A DNA stretch of 64,000 bases from Reticulitermes speratus (GCA_021186555.1 JAJKFL010000026.1:3735709-3799708); one strand, 5' to 3'. Counted from the first letter of the stretch, positions 20,716 to 32,450 are shown. The notes: a model not told the origin generated them from the letters alone. Program-made: numbers and translations.

Positions 20716-21364
20716 TCACCAGTGACATATAAACTTAGCAACTGACAGCGTCGTTAAATAACACATTTTAAAAGACAAACTTTATGCGAGATTTGAGGTC
20801 CTCTCGGGGTGTTCCTGAGGATTCAGGTTTTCCGGGATGAACACCTCACGCAAGGACACAACGTCGTATGTCAGAAGACTGAATCCCCGGAGAAGTTTAT
20901 CCAGTTTTGTGTGCTGTGTTTCTAGAGATGAGAGAGGAGACGGGGACTATTTTGGCCTTTCGTGGCCAGAATTGCCAGATACTTTACAAATGAATATACG
21001 TAGATGCATAGTTTGGCCAGAATGAAGTGCTATAACTGTGTGGACACGTGTTTACCAGTTAGCTGATGCCATATTTCTGACGTATTTCGAATTCGATTTG
21101 TAAACGCTTGACGCCTTCTTGTCTGGTACTAGTGGCGTCGGACGGTCGATGCCCTACAGTTATGATCGACCTACTCTACATTCACGGGGTTCCAGGAACC
21201 CCATCCCGACGCCGGCCTCTCTTGCGTGTGACTTTATCTGAATGTATAGGACTTACCATACTTCAAAGAAGATGGTCCATATGCAGGTTTATTGTCAAGA
21301 TGTGTGTGTCCATTCTTCTAACTTACTGAGCTTTGAGCATCTTCTGGAATGTTAGGCAGCGTAG
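20716..21364. other. unassigned intergenic sequence
   Basis: About 650 bp. A 62-codon open frame at 20837-21025 is not recognisable. No element assigned. Confidence 0.45.
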
Positions 21365-21515
21365 ATTGTTACTTACCGACGTTTCGGGACAATCTGTCGG
21401 TTTCATGTTCTTGGATTCTTCTTGGACTGCTTGACACTTGAAGATAGATCCGATAGGCTGTCCCGAAACGCCGGTAACACCACTCTGCGCTGCGTGACAT
21501 ACCAGAAGAGCAAAG
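21365..21515. ncRNA. inverted pair of hammerhead-like remnants, GUC type
   Basis: Minus-strand motif at 21367-21400 reads GTCCCGAAACGTCGGTAAG; plus-strand motif at 21440-21478 reads CTTGAAGATAGATCC, then CTGTCCCGAAACGCCGGTAAC. The right one, with its downstream CTGCGTGACATACCAGAAGA, matches 39100-39190 closely, so both belong to one repeat family. The plus copy has GCC where the cleavage triplet would be, so it should be inactive. Confidence 0.45.
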
Positions 21516-21774
21516 ATCTAATTTTCACCGCCACGGAAGCCTGAAATCACCCGGTTTATTTAACTTTGTTGTGTCTTGTGACACAGTCTTGACGGAGGCA
21601 CGCAGGATGTAGCGACGTGTCACCTCCGAAACTACGGTGCTCAACGGATAAACAGCAAGATGCATGAAGCTGCAACTGAGCTGTGGTCTTGTACCTACCG
21701 AAGGTTCGTCGTACAATAAAATCTGTACGCGACAGAACATGGATCGTATTAATGTTATACAGGGTGTTGCGTTA

Positions 21775-21857
21775 TACAGGGTGTTGCGAAACGTCACTTG
21801 CAACTCGATGTTGAACAACAAAATGGCCGTACAGTGTGACTTTTGCGCCACCCTGTA
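21775..21857. mobile_element. miniature inverted-repeat element, mariner-type ends
   Basis: TACAGGGTGTTGCG at 21775 and CGCCACCCTGTA ending 21857 are imperfect inverted termini beginning with TA. An extra TACAGGGTGTTGCG at 21758 just outside suggests a small tandem duplication of the end. 83 bp, no coding. Confidence 0.55.
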
Positions 21858-22139
21858 TACAACATGTAAAGAGTGTTTGACGTTGTGTGGCGTACGTAAG
21901 CAAGTGCAGTTAACAAGGTGTTCACAAACAGAATTTATGAAGCATAATTTCCTACTTCATAGGTGTAGTCTGCATATATGTTGATATTAATATTGTTGCG
22001 TCGTTATTTTGTGCGTGTTTTCATGCGTGTGCGTAGACTTTATTACTTCAAGTGCAGATTCTCTCTCTCTTTCAATACACATTTAAAATTATTGCAAAAG
22101 ATGCCTGTGTAAGTATAACTAGACACGTGTTAACTAGGG

Positions 22140-22323
22140 CAGTGGTATTCAACCTGGGTTACGCGTTCCCCTGGGGGTACGCGAAGACATCTTAGGGGGT
22201 ACGTAAAATTAAAAAAAGAGAGATAAATATATTATTTCTGATAAACACTGAATAATCAGGGCCATATTTAGGGTTAGCCACAAGAGACCCGGACGTAAGG
22301 ACATGCGATTTGGGAGCGCCATT

Positions 22324-22354
<31 letters not shown>

Positions 22355-22692
22355 GCTCTCTCTCTCCTTTATGCGATTCTTATCTGGGCGGCTAGTTTCA
22401 TTTTATTCCACACAGTGCATATAATTTTGCTTTGCTAAAATACCTTTGTTCCTTTATTAATTGTTTATACGATAGACAATAATATATTTGTTATTTAGTA
22501 GCTTGACTCTCCTTTTTCTCATTTAAAACTTATTATTTAATACATTATTTTGGATGTAATTTATTTAACTTATTTTAGATGTAGATTATAGACTGTGTAT
22601 AACTTGAATTATGCACCAACAACTTTGGGGGTACAAAGTTGAAGAGAAATTATATATGGGGGTACGCGAACGAAAAATGTTGAATACCGCTG
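22140..22692 (+). mobile_element. hAT-type miniature element (553 bp)
   Basis: Starts CAGTGGTATTCAACCTGG and ends GTTGAATACCGCTG, imperfect terminal inverted repeats. Interior includes a (CT)n tract at 22322-22372 and GGGGGTACGCGAA near both ends. It is nearly collinear with the 46238-46780 copy. Flanks (AACTAGGG / CTTTAGAC) no longer form a clear 8-bp duplication. No transposase, so non-autonomous. Confidence 0.88.
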
Positions 22693-23496
22693 CTTTAGAC
22701 AACAGAAGTGTGTGCAACTGCTGTGCCTGTGGAATAATGTGGGACTGGACAAAGGGCTCGTTCACAAGATAATCCCTTTTGGTGCTCCGTTGAAAGCTTT
22801 GTATACGAGGCACGCTAGATGACCTCAAACTTTTGTGTTAATCCTTTTATTCTTCAGTCTGAATTGTACTGCTTTAGACGTAAGGTACCTGTTTCACATT
22901 GCTAGAATGCCGGCCGTGGTTTGTCCCAAAGAAAGAGACAGCAAGTTCCTTCGAAACGTCGACAGGTTTTACTGTTTTTGCATGTGCCATACCCAAGGGG
23001 GTCTGCTATGAACACGACGCTTTGGGACGTTTTGTTGAAGTGTCCCGTCGGTGTGTAACATTTTGTGTAGGGCTGTGCGTTTCGCGATGTATTTTCCGCC
23101 CCGTTTTCATTTACAGACCACGGCACTGTGGTGTGCTTTATTGAATTTTACTGATTTACAATGGCGCCTGCTGGGCCATACGTGGGCTGCGCCCATTGGA
23201 CCCTGTGCGGTGGCAGTGGTAAGTGAAAACAGATACACTCTAACAACAATGGAATGTACCGAAATTGACCGTTGTAACATTTGTTTCTGTGTCGTACAAT
23301 GAGACAATCCGTCGGTGTGTGCTTGTGGTAATTATATTGACCTCATACGTGCACCGTGCACGCGTGTCGGGTCGTCTGACAACAAAGGTACCTGCTTGAG
23401 TAATAATTAGAACACATTGCATTGCACTTCCGTTTGTGCGTGTATGAGCGTGTATGTGCGTGTAGTATTCATTACAAGTGTGCTGCTCTGCAATGT
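22693..23496. other. unassigned intergenic sequence
   Basis: About 800 bp. CCTTCGAAACGTCGACAGG at 22950 is like the hammerhead 3' half but lacks a 5' core. Short open frames show no family features. Confidence 0.45.
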
Positions 23497-24255
23497 ACAG
23501 CAGTCTGTTCTCTCCTGTCAGTAGTTAACTTGTGTCTGTCAGTAGTCTGTTCTCTCCTGTCACTAGTTAACTTGTGTCTGTCAACAGTCTGTTCTCTCCT
23601 GGCAGTAGTTAACTTGTGTCTGTCAACAGTCTGTTCTCTCTGTCAGTAGTTAACTTGTGTCTGTCAACAGTCTGTTCTCTCCTGTCAGTAGTTAACTTGT
23701 GTCTGTCAACAGTCTGTTCTCTCCTGTCAGTAGTTACTTGTGTCTGTCAACAGTCTGTTCTCTCCTGTCAGTAGTTAACTTGTGTCTGTCAACAGTCTGT
23801 TCTCTCCTGTCAGTAGTTAACTTGTGTCTGTCAACAGTCTGTTCTCTCCTGTCAGTAGTTACTTGTGTCTGTCAACAGTCTGTTCTCTCCTGTCAGTAGT
23901 TAACTTGTGTCTGTCAACAGTCTGTTCTCTCCTGTCAGTAGTTAACTTGTGTCTGTCAACAGTCTGTTCTCTCCTGTCAGTAGTTACTTGTGTCTGTCAA
24001 GTCTGTTCTCTCCTGTCAGTAGTTACTTGTGTCTGTCAACAGTCTGTTCTCTCCTGTCAGTAGTTAACTTGTGTCTGTCAACAGTCTGTTCTCTCCTGTC
24101 AGTAGTTAACTTGTGTCTGTCAACAGTCTGTTCTCTCCTGTCAGTAGTTACTTGTGTCTGTCAACAGTCTGTTCTCTCCTGTCAGTAGTTACTTGTGTCT
24201 GTCAGCAGTCTGTTCTGTCCTGTCAGTAGTTTCTTGTGTCTGTCAACAATCTGTA
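23497..24255. repeat. 42-bp array with 125-bp higher-order repeat, ~18 units
   Basis: Unit GTTAACTTGTGTCTGTCAAC followed by AGTCTGTTCTCTCCTGTCAGTA, 42 bp; some units are 41 bp (GTTACTTG). The pattern 42+42+41 repeats as a 125-bp block at 23699, 23824 and 23949. The peptide-like repeats that result (LCLSTVCSLLSVV) are a by-product. Confidence 0.94.
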
Positions 24256-24359
24256 CGTACTGCCGACGGTAGCAATTAGTAACGGCACCGCAGTCACCGC
24301 AACTGTTACCGTTTTGGTTGCCCCCAGACGACAGGACCCTCATAGAAACAAGAAAGGTT

Positions 24360-25075
24360 TAAAAAAATTAAATTGCTTAAATTTTTTTTTCGCCTGTGCC
24401 GACATTAGCTATTGTAACTGGGCTGTGCCCATCTAACAACCTTTCTTGAATAAAGTACTTATCTGTGTGGTTGACATACTCCCATTGGAGTACTCCACAA
24501 AATTACTTAATCACTTATTCTTGTGATAACTGTCACTTGGCACATTTCACTTACACTAATTCGAACGGATTTAGTCTGTCCAACCGTCGCGCCAGTTCAG
24601 CATTGTCGATAAGTTGTAACATCTCGATGTTTTGATGTTGATGCAGTCTTCTCTCGTGCTTCTTGGCAATTCGCTGAATCTCTTCATCGAACGAAGCAAT
24701 TTTCAAATCCTTGTGGATGTCCTGATTTCGTATATACCAAGGGGCATTGACATTGCACCTCAGTACTTTGTTTTGAAATGTCTGAATAATTTTTATGTTT
24801 CTTTTCTTGGTGCAACCCCAAAGTTGCGCACCGTATGTCTACACCGGTGTCACGACTTGTTTATAGAGCAATATTTTGTTGTGTATTGGCAACTCGGAAT
24901 GTCTGCCGAGAAGCCAATACATTTTTCTGAAATTTTATTTAAGTTCCTCTCGTTTCTTTTTGACGTGTACTTTCCAGCGCAGTTTAGCATCTAGTGTCAT
25001 GCCTAGATATTTTGCACAGTTTTTATGTGATATTATCAAATTGCTTAAATTTACGTAAATTAATTCCCATTCAAC
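24360..25075 (-). mobile_element. Jockey-like LINE 3' end
   Basis: On the minus strand: VKYLGMTLDAKLRWKVHVKK, KMYWLLGRHSELPIHNKILL, TYGAQLWGC, FQNKVLRCNVNAPWYIRN, ARRLDRLNPFELV. This is the C-terminal part of a Jockey-clade reverse transcriptase ORF. In-frame stops interrupt it (after REELK and in TPV*TYG). A 3' untranslated region follows to an A-rich end near 24360-24390. The catalytic core is missing, so the copy is 5' truncated and inactive. Confidence 0.88.
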
Positions 25076-25094
25076 TTATTGAAAATTTGGTGTT

Positions 25095-26310
25095 GGCGCG
25101 CTTCATATTCGGTGTATGTGAAGGCGCGCTTCATATTCGGTGTATGTGAAGGCGCGCTTCATATTCCGTGTATGTGAAGGCGCGCTTCATATTCGGTGTA
25201 TGTGAAGGCGCGCTTCATATTCGGTGTATGTGAAGGCGCGCTTCATATTCGGTGTATGTGAAGGCGCGCTTCATATTCGGTGTATGTGAAGGCGCTCTTA
25301 TTTCGGTGTATGTGAAGGCGCGCTTCATATTCGGTGTATGTGAAGGCGCGCTTCATATTCGGTGTATGTGAAGGCGCGCTTCATATTCGGTGTATGTGAA
25401 GGCGCGCTTCATATTCGGTGTATGTGAAGGCGCTCTTATTTCGGTGTATGTGAAGGCGCGCTTCATATTCGGTGTAGGTGAAGGCGCGCTTCATATTCGG
25501 TGTATGAAGGCGCGCTTCATATTCGGTGTATGTGAAGGCGCGCTTCATATTCGGTGTATGTGAAGGCGCGCTTCATATTCGGTGTATGTGAAGGCGCGCT
25601 TCATATTCGGTGTATGTGAAGGCGCGCTTCATATTCGGTGTATGTGAAGGCGCGCTTCGTATTCGGTGTATGTGAAGGCGCGCTTCTTATTCGGTGTATG
25701 TGAAGGCGCGCTTCATATTCGGTGTATGTGAAGGCGCGCTTCATATTCGGTGTATGTGAAGGCGCGCTTCATATTCGGTGTAGGTGAAGGCGCGCTTCAT
25801 ATTCGGTGTATGTGAAGGCGCGCTTCATATTCGATGTATGTGAAGGCGCGCTTCATATTCGGTGTATGTGAAGGCGCGCTTCATATTCGGTGTATGTGAA
25901 GGCGCGCTTCATGTTCGGTGTATGTGAAGGCGCGCTTCATATTCGGTGTATGTGAAGGCGCTCTTATTTCGGTGTATGTGAAGGCGCGCTTCATATTCGG
26001 TGTATGTGAAGGCGCGCTTCATATTCGGTGTATGTGAAGGCGCGCTTCATATTCGGTGTATGGGAAGGCGCGCTTCATATTCGGTGTATGTGAAGGCGCG
26101 CTTCATATTCGGTGTATGTGAAGGCGCGCTTCATATTCGGTGTATGTGAAGGCGCGCTTCATATTCGGTGTATGTGAAGGTGCTCTTATTTCGGTGTATG
26201 TGAAGGCGCGCTTATTTCGGTGTATGTGAAGGCGCGCTTATTTCGGTGTATGTGAAGGCGCGCTTGTTTCGGTGTATGTGAAGGCGCGCTTATTTCGGTG
26301 TATGTGTCCT
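25095..26310. repeat. 28-bp CpG-rich satellite, ~43 units
   Basis: Unit GGCGCGCTTCATATTCGGTG TATGTGAA, 28 bp. A 26-bp variant (GGCGCTCTTATTTCGG) recurs at about 25292, 25430, 25960 and 26179, showing block duplication. The final units (after 26180) all carry the TTATTTCGG form. Three CpG per unit give the densest CpG tract in the window. Confidence 0.96.
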
Positions 26311-26517
26311 TCTAGGGAAATTTGTTAGAAAGACGCCACGCAGTGACGTGGTGAGATATCTGACAATATTAAAATGTACTGCGAAAACTTCAGTGCATTT
26401 TGTCGCGTGGAGCGCTGCCAGTGAGGCCAATGTCACTGATTACGAAGTATTCAGTAGACTGCGATATTAAAACAGTGCGTCACTTCCTGTCCAGCGACGA
26501 TAATAGCGCCGGCATGT

Positions 26518-26795
26518 TTCAGGCGGTATAGTGACTAGGCTGTAGTCTGCGTAAGGAACGTGTCGCCGTTCAATTCCCGGCAGTGCAAGATATTTGTTTC
26601 CTCCGAAACGTCGAGACTGGCTCTGGGACTAACTCGGCCTCCTATTCAATGTGTACCAGCTTCTTTCTCCCCAAGGATAAAGCGGCCGGTGAGTGAAGCT
26701 GACCGCTTCCTTGCATCTAGTGCCGAGGTTACGGATGGAGGTGTACCTCCGTGCCCACATATACCCTTACGGCGTGCACAGAGACTATTTTGTGT
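26518..26795 (+). mobile_element. SINE1 copy, plus strand
   Basis: Head lacks box A start but keeps AGTGACTAGGCTGTAG and box B GTTCAATTCCCGGC; body GAAACGTCGAGACTGGCTC, CTCGGCCTCCTATTCAATG, GATAAAGCGGCCGGTGAG, GTGCCGAGGTTACGGATGG. 3' tail missing. The GAAACGTCGAG here is SINE body, not a hammerhead. Confidence 0.82.
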
Positions 26796-26849
26796 TTTGC
26801 CAGGAGTTGTAATAGGCCTATAGGCTTTTGTGTTGGCCTGATATCCAGC

Positions 26850-27410
26850 AGTTTCCCCAAACCTGTTGTTTTGTATGGGTGTGAAACTTGGTCTCTCACA
26901 CTGAGGGAGGAACATAGGCTGAGAGTGTTCGAGAATAGGGTGCTGAGGGGGACATTTGGGTCTAAGAGGGACGGGGTAACGGGAGAGTGGAGAAGACTAC
27001 ATAACGAGGAACTTATTGATCTGTACTGATCACCAAATATTATTCGGTTGATCAAATCAAGAAGAGTGAGATGGGCGGGGCATGTAGCACGTATGAGAGA
27101 GGGGCATACACGATTTTGGTGGGGAGACCTGAGGGAAGGAGACCACTTGGAAGACCCAGGCGTAGACGGGAGGATAATATTAAAATGGATCTTCAAGAAG
27201 TGGAATGGGGGGCATGGACTGGATTGATCTGGCTCAGGATAGGGACAGGTGGCGGGCTGTTGTGAATGCGGTAATGAACCTTCGGGTTCCATAAAACGCG
27301 GGGAATTTCTTGACTAGCTGAGGACCTGTTAGCTTCTCAAGAAGGACTCTGCTCCATGGAGTTAGTTAGTTAGTTAGCTAGTTAGCTAGTTAGTTAGTTA
27401 GTTAGTCAGT
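26850..27410 (+). mobile_element. LINE-B C-terminal tail with (TTAG)n end
   Basis: Encodes [82 protein letters not shown] and KMDLQEV, the C-terminal end of a non-LTR reverse transcriptase common in arthropods. The frame is broken between the ELIDLY and WAGHVA parts. The 3' UTR ends GACTCTGCTCCATGG followed by (GTTA)n at 27361-27405, the LINE tail. 5' truncated. Confidence 0.9.
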
Positions 27411-28190
27411 CCCCAAACCTGATAGCAAACGTGCATTATCAGCAGTCAGCAAGGAAGATTCCTGCTGATCCGTTTAAGGCTCATTGCGTCCTGTGAAATA
27501 AGAACTGCAGAAGGATTATGCTGCATGTACTGCGCAGTGCCTACTTTGCTATTCTGCAGGCGTCAGTGACAGTCGTACGTTCAATTTCTTTCCCAGAACA
27601 TTTTGCCTTATCTTATTTTAGAACATTCATCCAATTCTGGCCAACTTTTAACTTCTAAAGCTTGAAGGCAGGAGGATTCATTAGAGAGAGTGTCGAAAAA
27701 TCCACTCTTGAAATTTAAGAGGCATGTCTCGTGGAAAACGAGGGGTTTTCTGCTGCAAATCGGAGGCGACGTGCGTGTCTAGATGGTGCGCGGATGAAAT
27801 TCCTTTTCGCAGCAAATCGGCGTTTAAACGAGTTTAGTAATTTAATTTAAAAAAAAAAAACATTGCGTAATGTATAATTTAGTTAGAGTCGTAAGTGTGT
27901 TATAACAGTACCCAAACTTAACGTACAATTAAAAGTTCGCCCCTCCACCACCCCCCCAACTAACCCCTTGGAGCCAGTGTTGCCATATTTCGTAACGTCA
28001 CGAGGCCTGCCTTCTGTGTATTACGTCCGCGAAGTACATGAAACTGTCGCGTGATAGTGAGGTACCGCTTGTGCGTTTGCATTGTTTATCTGCAGAACTG
28101 CAGAGGGAGATGTGCTGATGAAGTTTTGTGTGATTAGTCTGCAGCAACTGCGTACTTTGGCGTCGTTTTTTTTATATATATATATATATA
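27411..28190. other. unassigned intergenic sequence
   Basis: About 780 bp with no recognised gene or element, ending in a (TA)n run at 28173-28195. Confidence 0.45.
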
Positions 28191-28194
28191 TATA

Positions 28195-28276
28195 TACAGG
28201 GCATACACAAAAGAATGGTGCGGTTTTAATAGTGTTCACTATTAAAACCGCACCATTATTTTGTGTATGCCTTGTA
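28195..28276. mobile_element. 82-bp near-perfect palindrome, hairpin miniature element
   Basis: TACAGGGCATACACAAAA at the left mirrors TTTTGTGTATGCCTTGTA at the right. The 40-bp arms differ at two positions and the loop is TT. It starts and ends with TA and is inserted in a (TA)n run, consistent with a mariner-type (TA target) snap-back element. No coding. Confidence 0.8.
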
Positions 28277-28345
28277 TATATTTTATGAATCACTGTCACA
28301 CTTTTTTTTTCGGCCTAATGCAACGTTATGTATATTATTATGCAC

Positions 28346-28394
28346 TTAACTCTGCTGCATGTTTCGGCAGTTACTGCCATCTTCAGGTTTAGCA
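28346..28394 (-). ncRNA. hammerhead-like remnant
   Basis: Minus strand: AAAC, core CTGAAGA, T, helix II GGCAG-TAA-CTGCC (five pairs), GAAACATGCAGC. Core and helix II are good, but no NUH triplet follows helix III and helix I does not pair well, so it is likely inactive. Confidence 0.45.
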
Positions 28395-28440
28395 TACACA
28401 ATTACGAAATTGCAACGCACGCCTCATAAAATACAAAATA

Positions 28441-28760
28441 CGATGTGTGTGGCTATTAAATAATGAGACTAGTTTCAAGAAAGTACTCCCGGAAGACATA
28501 CCTAAAATTCTTTTCAGATTGGCAAAATATCCCATGACTGAGCACATACGAGGGTGGCTGTTAAGTAACGAGACTAGATTCAAATAATTATTTGTTTTTC
28601 GCTTAAATTACTGTATCTACATGCTATCCCCTTGAACATAATTCCCACCGGAAGCCACACACCGCTACATCAACCTTTCAGCCCTCGCAGCATCCCCTGA
28701 CGTCACTCTGTGACAGTGCTTTAACTGACTCCGCACGGCATATAGGCGGTCTTCCTGTAT
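28441..28760. mobile_element. possible mariner-like end region
   Basis: TACGAGGGTGGCTGTTAAGT AACGAGACTAG at 28547 and a similar GTGTGGCTATTAAATAATGA GACTAG at 28447 look like mariner-type terminal sequences. The downstream part (28600-28760) resembles non-coding mariner flank only in style. No transposase motif is seen. Confidence 0.3.
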
Positions 28761-29255
28761 CAGACGTCTGACAAGTGTTTCACCTTGCAACAATGACGGC
28801 AGGACATAAAATAGCTGCTTACTGTTACGGTGCCACTCTATCCTATTATCTCTCTGTCAGTGTTTCGTTTATACATGCATGGGGTAGCTCAGTCACGGCA
28901 GTGATTGGGTTCGGTTACGGGCAATACCAGCCATTTTCTTATCCATGGCACTTAGATGTGTCTTCTGCTGGGATAATTAGCCTAAGCTTGAAGCTGACCA
29001 CTCGCGTGCGTGTGACTGCATGGACCTTTGCCTCCACTCAGCTGTAAATGCAAGGAGCTTTGCCTCCACTCACCTCTTTTATGGTACGCGCCTATTATAT
29101 TCGTGTACGCTGTGACACAGCGTAAGTGTATTAACAGAGTTTTAAACTGGGCTACATGTTTCGGCTCTGTCTCCAGCTACAGGTTCAAATACCAGTTGCA
29201 AAGAGAAACAATAGGCCTAACTATGTTATCGCATGCGTAAAATGTGTAAGAATTC
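28761..29255. other. unassigned intergenic sequence
   Basis: About 500 bp. At 29155-29190 ACATGTTTCGGCTC is a decayed hammerhead-like block on the minus strand. A direct repeat, TTTGCCTCCACTCA, occurs at 29028 and 29059. Confidence 0.4.
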
Positions 29256-29545
29256 GTGAAGTGGAATTTTCTGTCCAACGCCCCCCGACTTCAGAAAGAG
29301 CATTGCTTTTTGGAAGGTTCACAGGCCTCACCCGTTTGTCCTCCTGGTAAGAGCAACGTGTGGATGAAGATGAGTATGGAGCATTGGTGGAATGATACTG
29401 ACAGGGGGGAACCGAAGTTCTTGGGGGAAAACCCTTTCTCAATGCTACTTTGTCCACCACAAATATTACATGGATTGCCTTGGAATCGAACCCGTCCCTC
29501 CGTGGTGAGAGGCCGGTGACTGACCGGCTGAGCCATTGGACGGCG
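29256..29545 (-). mobile_element. SINE2, single full-length-like copy
   Basis: Minus strand, 5' to 3': head CCAATGGCTCAGCCGGTCAG (box A), box B GGTTCGATTCCAAGG, GTGGACAAAGTAGCATTG, then TGTCAGTATCATTCCACCAA, TGCTCCATACTCATCTTCAT, and a 3' part with CCAGGAGGACAAACGGG and GTTGGACAGAAAATTCC. It contains only one copy of the body that forms the 17- and 54-kb satellites, so it serves as the un-amplified reference. Confidence 0.88.
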
Positions 29546-29582
29546 TAAAGACTTAGATTATCCTGAATTACATATAAACATT
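29546..29582. other. left flank of the 114-bp satellite element
   Basis: CCTGAATTACATATAAACAT TCAG matches, in reverse, the sequences after the satellite at 44499-44520 and 35985-36010. In both the 29.5- and 44.5-kb loci this flank joins a SINE2 head through AAGACT(T/A)A. Confidence 0.7.
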
Positions 29583-31636
29583 CAGTCCGTACCGCGCAGT
29601 AAACACACTCCGTCTCAGTTATACAAACCAGTCAGTTAATGCTGTACAGTGAAATAATGGCTGTTTGTTCTGAGATCCACACAAAACACATAAATACAGT
29701 CCGTACCGCGCAGTAAACACACTCCGTCACAGTTATACAAACAGTCAGTTAATGTTGTACAGTGAAATAATCGCTGTTTGTTCTGAGATCCACACAAAAC
29801 ACATAAATACAGTCCGTACCGCGCAGTAAACACACTCCGTCACAGTTATACAAACAGTCAGTTAATGTTGTACAGTGAAATAATCGCTGTTTGTTCTGAG
29901 ATCCACACAAAACACATAAATACAGTCCGTACCGCGCAGTAAACACACTCCGTCTTAGTTATACAAACCAGTCAGTTAAAGTTGTACAGTGAAATAATCG
30001 CTGTTTGTTCTGAGATCCACACAAAACACATAAATACAGTCCGTACCGCGCAGTAAACACACTCCGTCTCAGTTATACAAACCAGTCAGTTAATGTTGTA
30101 CAGTGAAATAATCGCTGTTTGTTCTGAGATCCACACAAAACACATAAATACAGTCCGTACCGCGCAGTAAACACACTCCGTCTCAGTTATACAAACCAGT
30201 CAGTTAATGCTGTACAGTGAAATAATCGCTGTTTGTTCTGAGATCCACACAAAACACATAAATACAGTCCGTACCGCGCAGTAAACACACTCCGTCTCAG
30301 TTATACAAACCAGTCAGTTAAAGTTGTACAGTGAAATAATCGCTGTTTGTTCTGAGATCCACACAAAACACATAAATACAGTCCGTACCGCGCAGTAAAC
30401 ACACTCCGTCTCAGTTATACAAACCAGTCAGTTAATGCTGTACAGTGAAATAATGGCTGTTTGTTCTGAGATCCACACAAAACACATAAATACAGTCCGT
30501 ACCGCGCAGTAAACACACTCCGTCTCAGTTATACAAACCAGTCAGTTAATGCTGTACAGTGAAATAATGGCTGTTTGTTCTGAGATCCACACAAAACACA
30601 TAAATACAGTCCGTACCGCGCAGTAAACACACTCCGTCTCAGTTATACAAACCAGTCAGTTAATGCTGTACAGTGAAATAATCGCTGTTTGTTCTGAGAT
30701 CCACACAAAACACATAAATACAGTCCGTACCGCGCAGTAAACACACTCCGTCTCAGTTATACAAACCAGTCAGTTAATGCTGTACAGTGAAATAATCGCT
30801 GTTTGTTCTGAGATCCACACAAAACACATAAATACAGTCCGTACCGCGCAGTAAACACACTCCGTCTCAGTTATACAAACCAGTCAGTTAATGCTGTACA
30901 GTGAAATAATGGCTGTTTGTTCTGAGATCCACACAAAACACATAAATACAGTCCGTACCGCGCAGTAAACACACTCCGTCTCAGTTATACAAACCAGTCA
31001 GTTAATGCTGTACAGTGAAATAATGGCTGTTTGTTCTGAGATCCACACAAAACACATAAATACAGTCCGTACCGCGCAGTAAACACACTCCGTCTCAGTT
31101 ATACAAACCAGTCAGTTAATGCTGTACAGTGAAATAATCGCTGTTTGTTCTGAGATCCACACAAAACACATAAATACAGTCCGTACCGCGCAGTAAACAC
31201 ACTCCGTCTCAGTTATACAAACCAGTCAGTTAATGCTGTACAGTGAAATAATCGCTGTTTGTTCTGAGATCCACACAAAACACATAAATACAGTCCGTAC
31301 CGCGCAGTAAACACACTCCGTCTCAGTTATACAAACCAGTCAGTTAATGCTGTACAGTGAAATAATCGCTGTTTGTTCTGAGATCCACACAAAACACATA
31401 AATACAGTCCGTACCGCGCAGTAAACACACTCCGTCTCAGTTATACAAACCAGTCAGTTAATGCTGTACAGTGAAATAATCGCTGTTTGTTCTGAGATCC
31501 ACACAAAACACATAAATACAGTCCGTACCGCGCAGTAAACACACTCCGTCTCAGTTATAGAAACCAGTCAGTTAATGCTGTACAGTGAAATAATCGCTGT
31601 TTGTTCCGAGATCCACACAAAACACATAAATACACT
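29583..31636 (+). repeat. 114-bp satellite array, ~18 units
   Basis: Unit starts CAGTCCGTACCGCGCAGTAA ACACACTCCGTCTCAG, includes ACAAACCAGTCAGTTAATGC and ends TGAGATCCACACAAAACACA TAAATA; 114 bp (113 where ACAAACAGTC lacks a C). Units are nearly identical; variants are AATGG/AATCG and AATGC/AATGT/AAAGT. The array ends ATACACTGTGTGGGCAGAAC GTAGAATT, the same boundary as at 59720 and (reversed) 35282. Open frames are incidental. Confidence 0.96.
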
Positions 31637-31639
31637 GTG

Positions 31640-32450
31640 TGGGCAGAACGTAGAATTCTTGAGTGTGAAAACTAAGGGTACATCAAGGAAACGATAAGCT
31701 CTAAAAGCCAATTAATTTGTAATTATACCCGCTGGCTGGATTTAGGAACATACCGGATGCAGCAGCTTTCGGTAAAGATCTGTTTCTCTTCGGAAGCTCA
31801 CATTCCACCACGCCACCACCTAGTGCTTTGCCTGTTCTAAGTCCTACCCCACACCTCCACTGGCAGCCACCTTCAGCCTGCCCGCCATTCCAACCTCCGG
31901 CATGTGTGTCTTGTGTTCTGCTGTGAGCGTAATGCTTAATCCTTCGGAACTACACAGCGCACCACGTTGCGCTGCACTATTCCCTGCACCACGTGCAAAC
32001 TGGAGCAATAAGACACGTGAGAGATCACAGATTCAGATGCTGTGTGCTTAAAACGCAGCGCTGGGCAGTCCTTATTAGACGGTTTTTTTTTGGGGGGGGG
32101 GGGGGGTTGATGCTGCTGGAAAGCTTTTAACGATTTGTTGCACGGATTTTGAGTCGGAGCCCGTTTGCACGCGCCTCCCCAGTGCAAACACTTAATGTGA
32201 CTGCAGGAGATGTGAAGGCTTTTAAGCGTCGCTTGTTGCTGGCTCGATACAAATTGTAGAGACGTATTTAGTGCATTTGGCCACTTCGATCCTGTCTGTC
32301 AGATGTCACAGACCAGAGCCTTTGGCCTGTCCTCATTTAGGATTAGGACTGCGCGTTCGGTAGGATTTCTTGGATGGGGAATCGGTACATTTACGTGGCC
32401 TGTATGTGCCCACAGTAACACAACTCGTAAAGTCACATGACACAATTCTG
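31640..32450. other. satellite right flank, then unassigned sequence
   Basis: 31640-31705 is a diverged form of the satellite right flank (GTAGAATT…GGTACATC…AAGCTCTAAAAG). The rest is unassigned; a T8G14 homopolymer junction lies at 32084-32107. Confidence 0.5.

Noticed and set aside
23422-24188. Repetitive LCLSTVCSLLSVV open frames, resembling a signal-peptide-rich protein
   Set aside because: Product of the 42-bp array; indels in every third unit break any one frame.
26590-26620. Hammerhead 3' half (CCGAAACGTCGAG)
   Set aside because: It is the normal SINE1 body at that point (compare CAAAACGTCCAGACCGG at 11991).
27360-27410. Telomeric repeat
   Set aside because: The tract is (GTTA)n, the 3' tail of LINE-B, not the insect TTAGG repeat.
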